A stretch of DNA of 64,000 nucleotides from DASXHD01 sp038239005 (GTDB lineage Bacteria; Myxococcota_A; Polyangia; Polyangiales; Polyangiaceae). The DNA lies in NCBI GenBank assembly GCA_038239005.1, contig JBBSFE010000009.1:26359-90358 (forward strand), read 5' to 3'. This document shows, in pieces, positions 18,574 to 26,410 of the stretch. The notes beneath the pieces were generated by a model. The model had not been told where the DNA came from and searched no databases. It worked only from the letters and a program-made list of their open reading frames with translations. Made by a program: the position numbers and the translations under genes. How positions within the stretch are numbered: position 1 is the stretch's first letter; each line of letters begins with the position of its first letter.

Positions 18574-18827
18574 CGACGTGCTTTGCGGCGCGCGCCAAAC
18601 ACGCGCTTGTGAGCGGCCTCGAGCTCCGCGGCGCTCAGTGCGCCGTGGTCGGCCTCCCACTCGGCGACGGCGGCAAGGCCGTCTCGTACGAGAAGCGCGC
18701 GCCGTGCGGCGTCGGTCATCCACGCGGAGATGCTCTTGTGCTCGCGCGTGGCAGCACGCACGACCTTCGCATGAACGTCCGAATCAACCGTGATAGCGAC
18801 CTTGATGGCCGGAGAGCCGCGCGGCAT
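18570..18827 (-). CDS. vapB: ribbon-helix-helix antitoxin of a VapBC-type pair
   Basis: An 85-aa protein starting at ATG 18827. The N-terminal phrase AIKVAITVDSDVHAKVVRAA, followed by SISAWMTDAARRALL, fits a CopG/MetJ-like ribbon-helix-helix DNA-binding domain. The charged C-terminal half (AAVAEWEADHGALSAAELEAAHKRV) would wrap the toxin. It sits immediately upstream of, and overlaps, the PIN gene. Such antitoxins usually repress their own promoter, here through the dyad 6 bp before the start codon. Confidence 0.8.
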   Translation of the reverse strand: MPRGSPAIKVAITVDSDVHAKVVRAATREHKSISAWMTDAARRALLVRDGLAAVAEWEADHGALSAAELEAAHKRVFGARRKARR

Positions 18828-18832
18828 CGCTG

Positions 18833-18858
18833 AACTATACCACCGCGGTATGATAGTT
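18833..18858 (-). promoter_or_regulatory. palindromic operator/promoter of the vapBC pair
   Basis: A 26-bp dyad with outer arms AACTAT and ATAGTT and a self-complementary 8-bp core ACCGCGGT, each separated by 3 non-paired bases. It ends 5 bp before the antitoxin start codon on the minus strand. The TATCAT and TATAGT segments could double as a -10 element, in which case the mRNA would be nearly leaderless. It is a natural site for a dimeric ribbon-helix-helix antitoxin. Confidence 0.6.
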
Positions 18859-18933
18859 TCAAGCCACGGGGTGTCGATGCGGCGCCCGGCGCATTTGAGC
18901 TTAGCGCCGGACGCCCTCATCGTTACCTGATGT

Positions 18934-20070
18934 TCACCTGACCGCCGTGACGACGCCGGCGCCTACCGTTTTGCCGCCTTCGCGGAGAGCGAAGCGCATG
19001 CCGGGCTCGATGCCGACGGCGCGCACGAGCTCGAAGCGGACGCTTGCGCGGTCGCCGGGCTCGATGCGTGCGTCGTTGGTCGTCGTGACGACGCCCGTCA
19101 CGTGCGTCGCGCCGAAGAAGAACTGCGGCGCGTAGCCCGTGCCGAACGACGTGTGGCGGCCGCCCTCTTTCTTGCCGAGGACGTACACCTCTGCATCGCC
19201 CGCACCGTGCGCGGCGATCGTGCCTGGAGCGGTGATGACCTCGCCCGACTCGATGGCGTCGCGAGCGACGCCGCGGAGCAAGAGGCCGACGTTTTGGCCG
19301 GCACGAGCTTCGGCGAGCTTCTTGTGAAATGACTCGATGCCCGTGACGACGATCGCGCCGTCCTTGCCGACGATCTCGACCTCGCTGCCCACGGCGAGAA
19401 CACCGCGGGCGACGCGACCCGTGACGACCGTGCCGCGACCTTCGATGGTGAACACACCTTCGATCGGCATGAGGAACGGCGCCGCGAAATCGCGCGCGGG
19501 ATCCGGGATGGCGTCGAGCGCTCGGGCGAGACGCACGATGCAATCCGTTTCACCATGCTCGAGCGCACGGAGCGCCGAGCCGCGAATCACGGGGACATCG
19601 CTGAACCCGCGCGTCGCGAGGAGATCGCGCGTCTCCATCTCGACCAATTCGACGAGCTCGGGATCGGCGACGTCGCACTTGTTGACGAAGACGACGACGT
19701 GACCGACGCCCACCTGCTTGGCGAGAAGGACGTGCTCGCGCGTCTGGAGCTCGGGGCCCTTCGACGCGTCGACGAGAAGCACGGCCGCGTCCATCTGCGC
19801 GGCGCCCGCGATCATGTTCTTCACGAAATCCGCGTGACCGGGGCAGTCGACGTGCGCGTAGTGACGCGTCGCCGATTCGTACTCGACGTGAGCAAGGTTG
19901 ATGGTGATGCCGCGCGCACGCTCTTCGGGCGCGCTATCGATCTCGGCGAGCGATTTCGCAACACCGCCGTGCAGCGCCGCCATCGTCTTGGTGATGGCCG
20001 CGGTGAGCGTGGTCTTGCCGTGGTCGACGTGACCGATCGTACCGACGTTGACGTGAACCTTTTGGAACAT
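18934..20070 (-). CDS. divergent elongation factor Tu paralogue
   Basis: An EF-Tu-like GTPase of 378 aa (usual length ~394-400). GTP-binding motifs are intact: P-loop GHVDHGKT (13-20), switch I RARGITIN, DCPGH (75-79), NKCD (130-133), GSAL (164-167). Domains 2 and 3 are present, ending AGVVTAVR. It differs from housekeeping EF-Tu in a shortened N-terminus (MFQKVHVNVG), small deletions around residues 135-160 and 170-190, and a domain-3 motif FFFGATHVTG (317-326) where normal EF-Tu has YFRTTDVTG. It stands alone, not next to fusA, rpsJ, secE or tRNA genes. Likely a specialised or stress EF-Tu, perhaps still active in delivering aminoacyl-tRNA. Confidence 0.9.
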   Translation of the reverse strand: MFQKVHVNVGTIGHVDHGKTTLTAAITKTMAALHGGVAKSLAEIDSAPEERARGITINLAHVEYESATRHYAHVDCPGHADFVKNMIAGAAQMDAAVLLVDASKGPELQTREHVLLAKQVGVGHVVVFVNKCDVADPELVELVEMETRDLLATRGFSDVPVIRGSALRALEHGETDCIVRLARALDAIPDPARDFAAPFLMPIEGVFTIEGRGTVVTGRVARGVLAVGSEVEIVGKDGAIVVTGIESFHKKLAEARAGQNVGLLLRGVARDAIESGEVITAPGTIAAHGAGDAEVYVLGKKEGGRHTSFGTGYAPQFFFGATHVTGVVTTTNDARIEPGDRASVRFELVRAVGIEPGMRFALREGGKTVGAGVVTAVR

Positions 20071-20096
20071 CTCTCGTTTCCCTTTCTTCGAATGAC

Positions 20097-20138
20097 AAAA
20101 ACGAAAAAGCCCTCTCTGGCATGATGCCGGAGAGGGCT
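20097..20138 (-). terminator. terminator-like hairpin in the leader of the EF-Tu paralogue
   Basis: On the minus strand a near-perfect 15-bp inverted repeat (20108-20138, one G-T wobble, AGCCCTCTC/GAGAGGGCT arms) is followed at once by TTTTTCGTTTTT. This is a textbook intrinsic terminator. It lies only ~27 bp before the EF-Tu start codon and points into that gene, so it is either an attenuator or the end of an unseen upstream minus-strand transcript. On the plus strand it has no U-tract. The ribosome-binding region GAAAGGGAAACGAGAG lies between the hairpin and the ATG. Confidence 0.7.
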
Positions 20139-20241
20139 TGATTCGCGGGTGGATGGATCAGCTGCCTCGCCGGGGACGTTTCGACGAAGACGACGAGGAG
20201 CACATCCAAGGATCGACGTGATGAGTGGTTCGTTTCTGACG

Positions 20242-20994
20242 ATGAGGCGTTTGCTCCCGCTGCTGCTGGCCTGCACGCCAACACCAAAGCCAACGCCAAC
20301 GCTCACGCCAACGCTCACGCTCGCGCAAACGCTCACCCTCACGCAAACGCTCACGCAAACGCCCACGCCCACGCCAATCCCCGCGCCCCTCGCCTGCCTC
20401 TCGCGCTACTACATGGCGCCCGACGTTCCGGTGACGCCGGAAGAAGCCGCCGAAGTCTATTCGCCCGCATACAAAACAGGCCCGATCACGCCAATCACGG
20501 ATCCCGATCACGATCCGGGCCGCTTCCGCATCGACTCGCTCTTCTTCGCCACATACGGCCGGACCGCGCACGAAGTGCAAGCCGCGCTCGTCCCGGTTCG
20601 CATCGGCGGCGCGACCGTCATGGTCCACAAGAAAATCTCAGAGCCCCTCGCGCGCGTCGCAACGCGCATCTCGGACGCGATGAAACGCGATGCGTCGCTC
20701 GCGCGCTTTTTCACGTCGCTCGGGGGCACGTTCAACTGGCGCACGATCGCGGGCACGAGCGAGCTCAGCATGCATGCGTGGGGCATTGCGATCGATCTGA
20801 GCACGCCGCTCTCGCACTACTGGCGCAACGAGCCGCGCGATCGCCCACTCGTGTGGAAGAACACCTATCCTCGAGCGATCGTCGATGCGTTCGAGGCCGA
20901 AGGATTCATCTGGGGCGGCCGCTGGTATCACTTCGACACGATGCACTTCGAGTATCGCCCCGAGCTACTCGACCCAAGCTGCTACCCGAAGTGA
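20242..20994 (+). CDS. M15-type D,D-carboxypeptidase-like lipoprotein
   Basis: A predicted zinc peptidase of the VanY/Hedgehog-like M15 group acting on peptidoglycan peptides. Start ATG 20242 gives a very short lipoprotein signal (MRRLLPLLLACTPT; lipobox LLAC); ATG 20221 is also in frame. A Thr/Pro/Leu repeat linker (~residues 12-46) leads to a ~200-aa domain with zinc ligands HAWGIAID (Hx6D) and the final His in WYHFDTMHFEYRPEL. Total 250 aa. The hydrolase should sit on an outer or inner membrane leaflet and trim or remodel the wall. It lies between the EF-Tu and thymidine phosphorylase genes, on the opposite strand. Confidence 0.85.
   Translation: MRRLLPLLLACTPTPKPTPTLTPTLTLAQTLTLTQTLTQTPTPTPIPAPLACLSRYYMAPDVPVTPEEAAEVYSPAYKTGPITPITDPDHDPGRFRIDSLFFATYGRTAHEVQAALVPVRIGGATVMVHKKISEPLARVATRISDAMKRDASLARFFTSLGGTFNWRTIAGTSELSMHAWGIAIDLSTPLSHYWRNEPRDRPLVWKNTYPRAIVDAFEAEGFIWGGRWYHFDTMHFEYRPELLDPSCYPK
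20287..20377. repeat. degenerate short tandem repeats coding a Thr/Pro linker
   Basis: A run of ACGCTCACG- and ACGCCAACG-like 6- to 12-bp units codes for TPTLTPTLTLAQTLT-type linker residues just after the lipobox of the M15 lipoprotein. It is likely to vary in length by slippage. Confidence 0.7.
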
Positions 20995-22295
<1,301 letters not shown>

Positions 22296-22299
<4 letters not shown>

Positions 22300-22904
22300 G
22301 CGCTCCTCACCCAGTCGGTAAAATCCGTTTTGATCGTGCGCCACGCTTCGGGCGTGAGCTCTTTGGGCATCGGCTCTGCGTCTGCATCTGCGAAGTACGC
22401 AAGCGCGCGCACGACCTGGCCGCGGTCGACGTTTGGGTACTTGCGCTCGAACAGCGTAAGCGCTTCGCCGAGCGTGCGCTTCGTCGACACGAGTAGCTCG
22501 TGCAAATCCCAGAAGTCGCGCCGAGCGCCGCGCCCGCCGATCGCCGAAAGCTTCATGCCGATGAGATCATCTCGCGACGCGAGCGGCACGGGTACGCGTG
22601 GATCGCTCTCGGTCTCCGCGAGCAGAGCGTATCGATAGCGCAACAAGCTGACCGGAACGCCGCCCACCGTGAGATGGAGTGTTCCGGAAGCGCGACCCGT
22701 GACAACGATATCGTTTACACGAGCCAGTTGCTCTTCGAGCTCTGTCGGATCTTGTTCGTGCGCGAACAGATAGAGATCGTGGGATGCGCGATGATGGATC
22801 CGCATCGCGACGGCCACGCCGCCACCGAGATAGAAGCCGCTGGCCAACGTAGGTCCGATGGCAACGAGCGCCGCGTGCTGCGCTTCCGTCAGATCCCGGC
22901 CCAC
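22296..22904 (-). CDS. AbiEii/DUF1814-like nucleotidyltransferase with altered DxD motif
   Basis: Resembles the nucleotidyltransferase toxin component of AbiE-type modules. The GTG start at 22904 (202 aa) overlaps the partner gene by 16 bp. The fold signature YLGGGVAVAMRIHHRASHD is clear, and the later IGMKLSAIGGRGARRDFWDLHELL matches the family's Lys/Asp helix. At the metal site the expected D-x-D reads D43-L-Y45, so the second Asp is replaced by Tyr (codon TAT, one change from GAT). The protein may be catalytically weak or dead. The pair lies directly upstream of deoA. Confidence 0.75.
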
Positions 22905-23176
22905 GATGGGCGACCTCCGCCGCGAGCTTGCGGCGCAATCACGCCTGCAACCAGCTCCCAATACGCTCGTTCGCGTGGCGGAATTCGCTCCGCTTTGCGC
23001 GTCAAAAACTCGGCGAGCGTGCGTGACTCGTATGTGGAGCGAAGCCACTGCATGGCAGCCCACGTTCCGCGCGTCATGATGCGCTCGATGACGTAGTCGT
23101 CGTGCTCGGGAAGGCGAATCGCCGAGGGGTCAACGTCCCAAAAGAGAATGTGCAGGCTCTCCGGAATCGTCGTCAT
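22889..23176 (-). CDS. DUF6922-like partner protein of the nucleotidyltransferase
   Basis: A 95-aa acidic-to-neutral protein. The opening LHILFWDVDPSAIRLPEHDDY and the phrase VIERIMTRGTWAAMQWL match the small family often encoded just before AbiEii-like nucleotidyltransferases, presumably acting as antitoxin or regulator. It overlaps the nucleotidyltransferase gene by 16 bp and is divergent from the cytochrome c'-like lipoprotein gene, whose start lies 30 bp away. The antitoxin role is inference from gene order and size. Confidence 0.7.
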   Translation of the reverse strand: MTTIPESLHILFWDVDPSAIRLPEHDDYVIERIMTRGTWAAMQWLRSTYESRTLAEFLTRKAERIPPRERAYWELVAGVIAPQARGGGRPSWAGI

Positions 23177-23206
23177 CGCGCGAGAATTGTAGCAGAGTAT
23201 CGATCG

Positions 23207-23668
23207 ATGAAACGGCTCCTCTGCGCCGCCTTGCTGCTCGCAGCATGCGATCACGACGCAGACGTCTCCGATGCCGCGCCCTCTTTGAGCGCCATCATCC
23301 CCCCGCTCCCGTCTCTGTCTCCGTCTCTGACTCCGACTCAGTCTCTGTCTCCGACTCCGCCCCCGAGCGCGTCGGCGGGCCAGACGTGCGGCGCGAAGGG
23401 CTTGCCCGATTGTCCGCTTCAAGCGTGGATGAAAGCGAACATGAATCCGCCGCTCGAGAAGCGCGACTGGCAAGGCATCGCGAGCGCGCTCGAGCGCGCC
23501 GCACCACTCGCGCCGGCGGGCTACACGAATTGGGTGTCGATCGCGAAAGACGGCGCCAACGCCGCACGCGCCGCCGAGCTCGAAGCGATCAAAGCTGCGT
23601 GCCGCGGCTGCCACGAGCAATACAAAATCAAGTACCGCACCGAAATGCGCACCCGCCCTTTGCAATGA
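23207..23668 (+). CDS. cytochrome c'-like lipoprotein with C-terminal haem motif
   Basis: A 153-aa lipoprotein starting at ATG 23207 (MKRLLCAALLLAACDHD; lipobox LAAC). A Ser/Pro/Leu/Thr low-complexity linker (residues ~22-58) is followed by a mainly helical domain. That domain ends with a single c-type haem site CRGCH (132-136) in AACRGCHEQYKIKYR. A lone CxxCH near the C-terminus is the hallmark of the cytochrome c'/c556 four-helix group. It would sit in the periplasm on a lipid anchor. Its stop overlaps the start of the WYL-type regulator gene (ATGA), linking the two. Confidence 0.75.
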   Translation: MKRLLCAALLLAACDHDADVSDAAPSLSAIIPPLPSLSPSLTPTQSLSPTPPPSASAGQTCGAKGLPDCPLQAWMKANMNPPLEKRDWQGIASALERAAPLAPAGYTNWVSIAKDGANAARAAELEAIKAACRGCHEQYKIKYRTEMRTRPLQ

Positions 23669-24705
23669 AACGGCGCGCGCTACTTCCGAAAAAAGCGCGG
23701 ACGCCCGGGCGACCCCAAGGGCGCTTCACGCAGCATCGGCGCATAGAAGGCATGCGCGAGCTCATCGAGGCGCACGGCCAAGGCGCGACGATCGAAGAGC
23801 TCGCAACGGTGATGCGCGTCTCGACACGCAGCGTGCGGCGCTACTTGCACGATCTCCAAGAGCAGCTCGGCATCGAGCCCGTGCCGACGACGCCAGGCGG
23901 GCCGAATCGTTGGCGTGTCAAAGCGAGTGAGCGAGGTCGCGCCATCACACTACGTCGCACGCAAGCGTATCTCTTGCTCGCGGCGCGCAAGACGTTCGAG
24001 CCACTTCGCGGGAGCGCGCTCTTCGACGAGCTCGACGTCGCGCATCGCCAGCTCTTGCAGATGGCGGAGCGCCCTCTTCGCACCGCGCACACCGTCGACA
24101 TTCAGTCGAACGCGCGCCTCGAAGATCGCGTCGTCGTCGTTCCGTATCCCGCACGAAGCTACGTCGGTAGTGGCGGCGAGCTCGACGAGCTCTTTCGCGC
24201 CGCAGCCGAGCTCCGCGTCGTTCGTTTTCGGTTCGAGCAATCCACCGTGCGCATGTGTCCGTACGTGATCGCGCTCCACGGCGGCTGCGTTCACTGCGTC
24301 GGGCTCGACCTCGCGCGCGATGCCGTGCGCGTCTTCGCGCTCGATGCGATTCGCGACGCCGAGATCGAAGCTCAGCGTTTCGATCTTCCACCCGACTTCG
24401 ATCCCGAGCGCCTCGTGCTCGGCGCGTTTGGTCCAGTCCCGATCGAAGATCGCCGGCGCGCGCTCATCGAGTTCGACCCCATCGCCGCCGACGAAGTGCG
24501 CTTGCGCAAGCACCACCCCGATCAACGCGTCGCAACATCGCGCGACGGCCGCGTCAGGCTCGCGCTTCCCGTCGGCGATCGCACCGCGCTGGTGCGCTGG
24601 GTCCTCGGCTTCGGCTCGTCCGCGCGCGTCATCGAGCCCGCCGACGTCCGCGAGCTCGTCCTCCACGAGCTCCGCGAAGCCTTGCGAAAAGCCACTTCCA
24701 CGTAA
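23665..24705 (+). CDS. WYL-type helix-turn-helix regulator (degenerate WYL motif)
   Basis: A 346-aa protein. After a basic N-terminus (MKRRALLPKKARTPGRPQGR), a winged helix-turn-helix is visible (ATIEELATVMRVSTRSVRRYLHDLQ, ~residues 36-60). The C-terminal half has the WYL-domain layout: the region VVRFRF, then YVIALHGGCVHCVGLD where W-Y-L would be expected, then VRVFALDAIRDAEI. The three signature residues are replaced, so ligand sensing may differ. WYL proteins typically sense nucleotides or nucleic acids and often regulate defence or DNA-damage genes. Here it is translationally coupled to a cytochrome lipoprotein and sits beside two AbiEii-like modules. Confidence 0.75.
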   Translation: MKRRALLPKKARTPGRPQGRFTQHRRIEGMRELIEAHGQGATIEELATVMRVSTRSVRRYLHDLQEQLGIEPVPTTPGGPNRWRVKASERGRAITLRRTQAYLLLAARKTFEPLRGSALFDELDVAHRQLLQMAERPLRTAHTVDIQSNARLEDRVVVVPYPARSYVGSGGELDELFRAAAELRVVRFRFEQSTVRMCPYVIALHGGCVHCVGLDLARDAVRVFALDAIRDAEIEAQRFDLPPDFDPERLVLGAFGPVPIEDRRRALIEFDPIAADEVRLRKHHPDQRVATSRDGRVRLALPVGDRTALVRWVLGFGSSARVIEPADVRELVLHELREALRKATST

Positions 24706-24765
24706 CGCAGTTGGCGCAGACTGAGGAGATGGGCTCTGCTCGGTTACCGCGGGAGGACGCGCGCA

Positions 24766-25341
24766 TCACGGAAGCAGAGACGCGAGCTTCGCTTCGAGGT
24801 TTTGGCTCCTGGCGAAACCGCGGTCCGTGATGAGACGCAAACGCGCTCGCACGACGTCGAGACGTATGTCTTTGCGAAACTGCAGGAGCTTCTGCGCGTC
24901 GATGCGATCTTGCAGTCGTCGATCGGTCATCGAGAGGACCTTCATAGCGAGCATATCCTCGGCGCTTGCCACGGGAATGAGACCGAGATCGAGGATTTGT
25001 TTATCCGATGCGTCGACCACGATCTCCGGCTCGATACCGCAGCTCGCAAAGAGCAAGTCGACTTTCACTCCGTCGACGAGGAGCCGAACGGTGGAGAGTC
25101 GGTGCATGAGCTCGTGCTCGACAGTCGCCGCGACCGTGAATTTATCGGATCGAAGATCGCGCACGAGAGCTTCCGCATCCGCGTCATCAGATACGGCGAC
25201 GGCCAGGTCGACGTCGCGTGTAAAGCGTACTTCGGCGAGCAGCGACACTGCCATTCCGCCAACCAGAGCAAACCGGCGCTTGCGCTTGCGCAGACTCATC
25301 GCTGCAGCGCGCAACGCACTCTCGATGGTCGACTCACCCAT
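24766..25341 (-). CDS. AbiEii/DUF1814-like nucleotidyltransferase (putative toxin)
   Basis: A 191-aa protein with an intact minimal nucleotidyltransferase site: GG at 28-29 in LVGGMAVSLLAEVRFTRDVDLAV and Asp43-x-Asp45. The second conserved helix, SAEDMLAMKVLSMTDRRLQDRIDAQKLL, matches the family. Such proteins transfer nucleotides to tRNA 3' ends or proteins in known toxin systems; the target here is unknown. It overlaps its small upstream partner by 8 bp. The first 12 codons (MGESTIESALRA) are duplicated at the start of the YdeI-family gene 0.9 kb away. Confidence 0.82.
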   Translation of the reverse strand: MGESTIESALRAAAMSLRKRKRRFALVGGMAVSLLAEVRFTRDVDLAVAVSDDADAEALVRDLRSDKFTVAATVEHELMHRLSTVRLLVDGVKVDLLFASCGIEPEIVVDASDKQILDLGLIPVASAEDMLAMKVLSMTDRRLQDRIDAQKLLQFRKDIRLDVVRARLRLITDRGFARSQNLEAKLASLLP

Positions 25342-25525
25342 CCGCGAATAGCCACGCGAAGTAGAGTTTCTCGATCTCTTCGTCGGTCGCGCGAGGGTTG
25401 TCGCGCCGCAGGTTTTGGCGTTTCAGACGGAGACCGAGCTCCATCACTTCGATCAGCTGCGCAAACTTTTGCTTGGGTGTTAGCTGACGCTCAAGATCGA
25501 GATCTGACCTTTCGAGCGCATCCAC
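25334..25525 (-). CDS. small partner/antitoxin of the nucleotidyltransferase
   Basis: A 63-aa protein (MDALERSDLDLERQLTPKQK at the start). The core KFAQLIEVMELGLRLKRQNLRR, followed by an acidic helix (DEEIEKLYFAWLF), is a recurring small protein found immediately before DUF1814 nucleotidyltransferases, so an antitoxin role is likely by position. It overlaps the toxin gene by 8 bp. A decayed copy of this gene lies at 26223-26316. Confidence 0.7.
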   Translation of the reverse strand: MDALERSDLDLERQLTPKQKFAQLIEVMELGLRLKRQNLRRDNPRATDEEIEKLYFAWLFADG

Positions 25526-25565
25526 GTACGCAGTCTATCACGCAGTTGGCGCAGGCTAAGACGAC

Positions 25566-26210
25566 CTACTTCCGCGGCGCTGGTTTCTTTGGAGGCTTAC
25601 GCGGCGGATGGATCGTCTCGTGCCGCGCGCACATGGCCACGAAGCGGGCGATGCGCTCCTTCCGCGTCTCCGCCTTCTTCGCCGTCTGCACGCGGTAGAG
25701 GATCGCGTAGCGGTTCGCGCGGTCGAGCGTTTCGAAGAATGCGCGTGCGCGCGAGCTCCGGGCGAGCGCGGCGGCCAAGTCCTCGGGCACGTCCGCGGTG
25801 CGGGCGCCGTCGTACGCGCGCTCCCAGCGCCCGTCGTGCTTGGCCCGTTCGACCTCGGCCAGGCCCGCGGCCTCCATCGTGCCGGCCGCGATCAGTGCTT
25901 CGGCCTTGGCCCGGTTGATCTTCGACCAGGGGCTCTTCGCCGTGCGCGGTGTGAAGCGCTGAAGCCAGGCGGCGTCGTCGAGCGGCCGCTTCTGGCTGTC
26001 GATCCAGCCAAACGCGAGCGCAACATCGAGCGCCTCCGCGTAGGTGATCGACGCTTCCGCGCCGCGCTTGGCGATGCGAAGCAGCACGCCGCGCGAGCTG
26101 CGGTGGTGCGCAGCCAGCCAGGCCCGCCACTCCGCGGCGCTGCCCACGCGTAGGATCGGTTCGTCGCTCTTCCTGGCGCGCAACGCACTCTCGTTGGTCG
26201 ACTCAGTCAT
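25566..26210 (-). CDS. YdeI/OmpD-associated family protein with a captured N-terminus
   Basis: A 214-aa protein of the YdeI family (bacteriocin/antimicrobial-protection related in some annotations; biochemical role unsettled). The domain begins at DEPILRVGSAAEWRAWLAAHH and shows the family phrases ITYAEALDVALAFGWIDSQKRP and PWSKINRAKAEALI. The C-terminal YILYRVQTAKKAETRKERI is followed by a basic Pro/Lys tail. The first 12 residues (MTESTNESALRA) and their DNA are near-identical to the start of the nucleotidyltransferase gene at 25341. Its 5' end and upstream region therefore derive from a duplicated toxin module. Confidence 0.85.
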   Translation of the reverse strand: MTESTNESALRARKSDEPILRVGSAAEWRAWLAAHHRSSRGVLLRIAKRGAEASITYAEALDVALAFGWIDSQKRPLDDAAWLQRFTPRTAKSPWSKINRAKAEALIAAGTMEAAGLAEVERAKHDGRWERAYDGARTADVPEDLAAALARSSRARAFFETLDRANRYAILYRVQTAKKAETRKERIARFVAMCARHETIHPPRKPPKKPAPRK

Positions 26211-26316
26211 CCGCGAATAGCCGGTTGTCGCGCCGCAGGCTTTGGCGGTTCAGACAGAGACCGAGCTCCATCACTTCGCTGACCTTTCGAGCGCATCCAC
26301 ATGCGCACTCTATCAC
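26177..26316 (-). pseudogene. decayed duplicate of the AbiEii-like module (antitoxin remnant and toxin start)
   Basis: Three blocks match the functional module: 26177-26222 to 25309-25353 (3 mismatches), 26223-26278 to 25396-25451 (3 mismatches in 56) and 26279-26316 to 25504-25541 (3 mismatches in 38). Between the blocks, 42 bp and 52 bp of the antitoxin gene are missing. The remnant antitoxin frame reads MDALERSAK and then hits a stop. The toxin gene copy is replaced after codon 12 by the YdeI-family gene. High identity implies a recent event. Confidence 0.8.
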
Positions 26317-26410
26317 TCGTATGCGTCAGCGGCCGGTGCCGCAAAGATGCGCATGAATCGTGCGAACGGTGGCGGTGTCACCTCGTAATGACGCCGGGAT
26401 CCCACGGATA

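Larger units (their letters stand above)
24705..25554. repeat. 15-bp direct repeats flanking the second nucleotidyltransferase module
   Basis: The word ACGCAGTTGGCGCAG occurs at 24705-24719, starting on the last base of the WYL gene stop codon, and again at 25540-25554, just outside the antitoxin gene. The pair encloses the complete two-gene module (835-bp period). Both copies are in the same orientation and similarity fades beyond them. They look like a target-site duplication or recombination site left by insertion of the module. Confidence 0.6.

Noticed and set aside
20149..20241. Upstream extension of the M15 lipoprotein to position 20149
   Set aside because: The added residues are Arg-rich and precede a perfect lipoprotein signal; they would prevent export.
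26319..26410. Possible further gene remnant (minus-frame phrase HYEVTPPPFARFMRIF)
   Set aside because: Too short, no start, and no similarity to the neighbouring modules could be seen.
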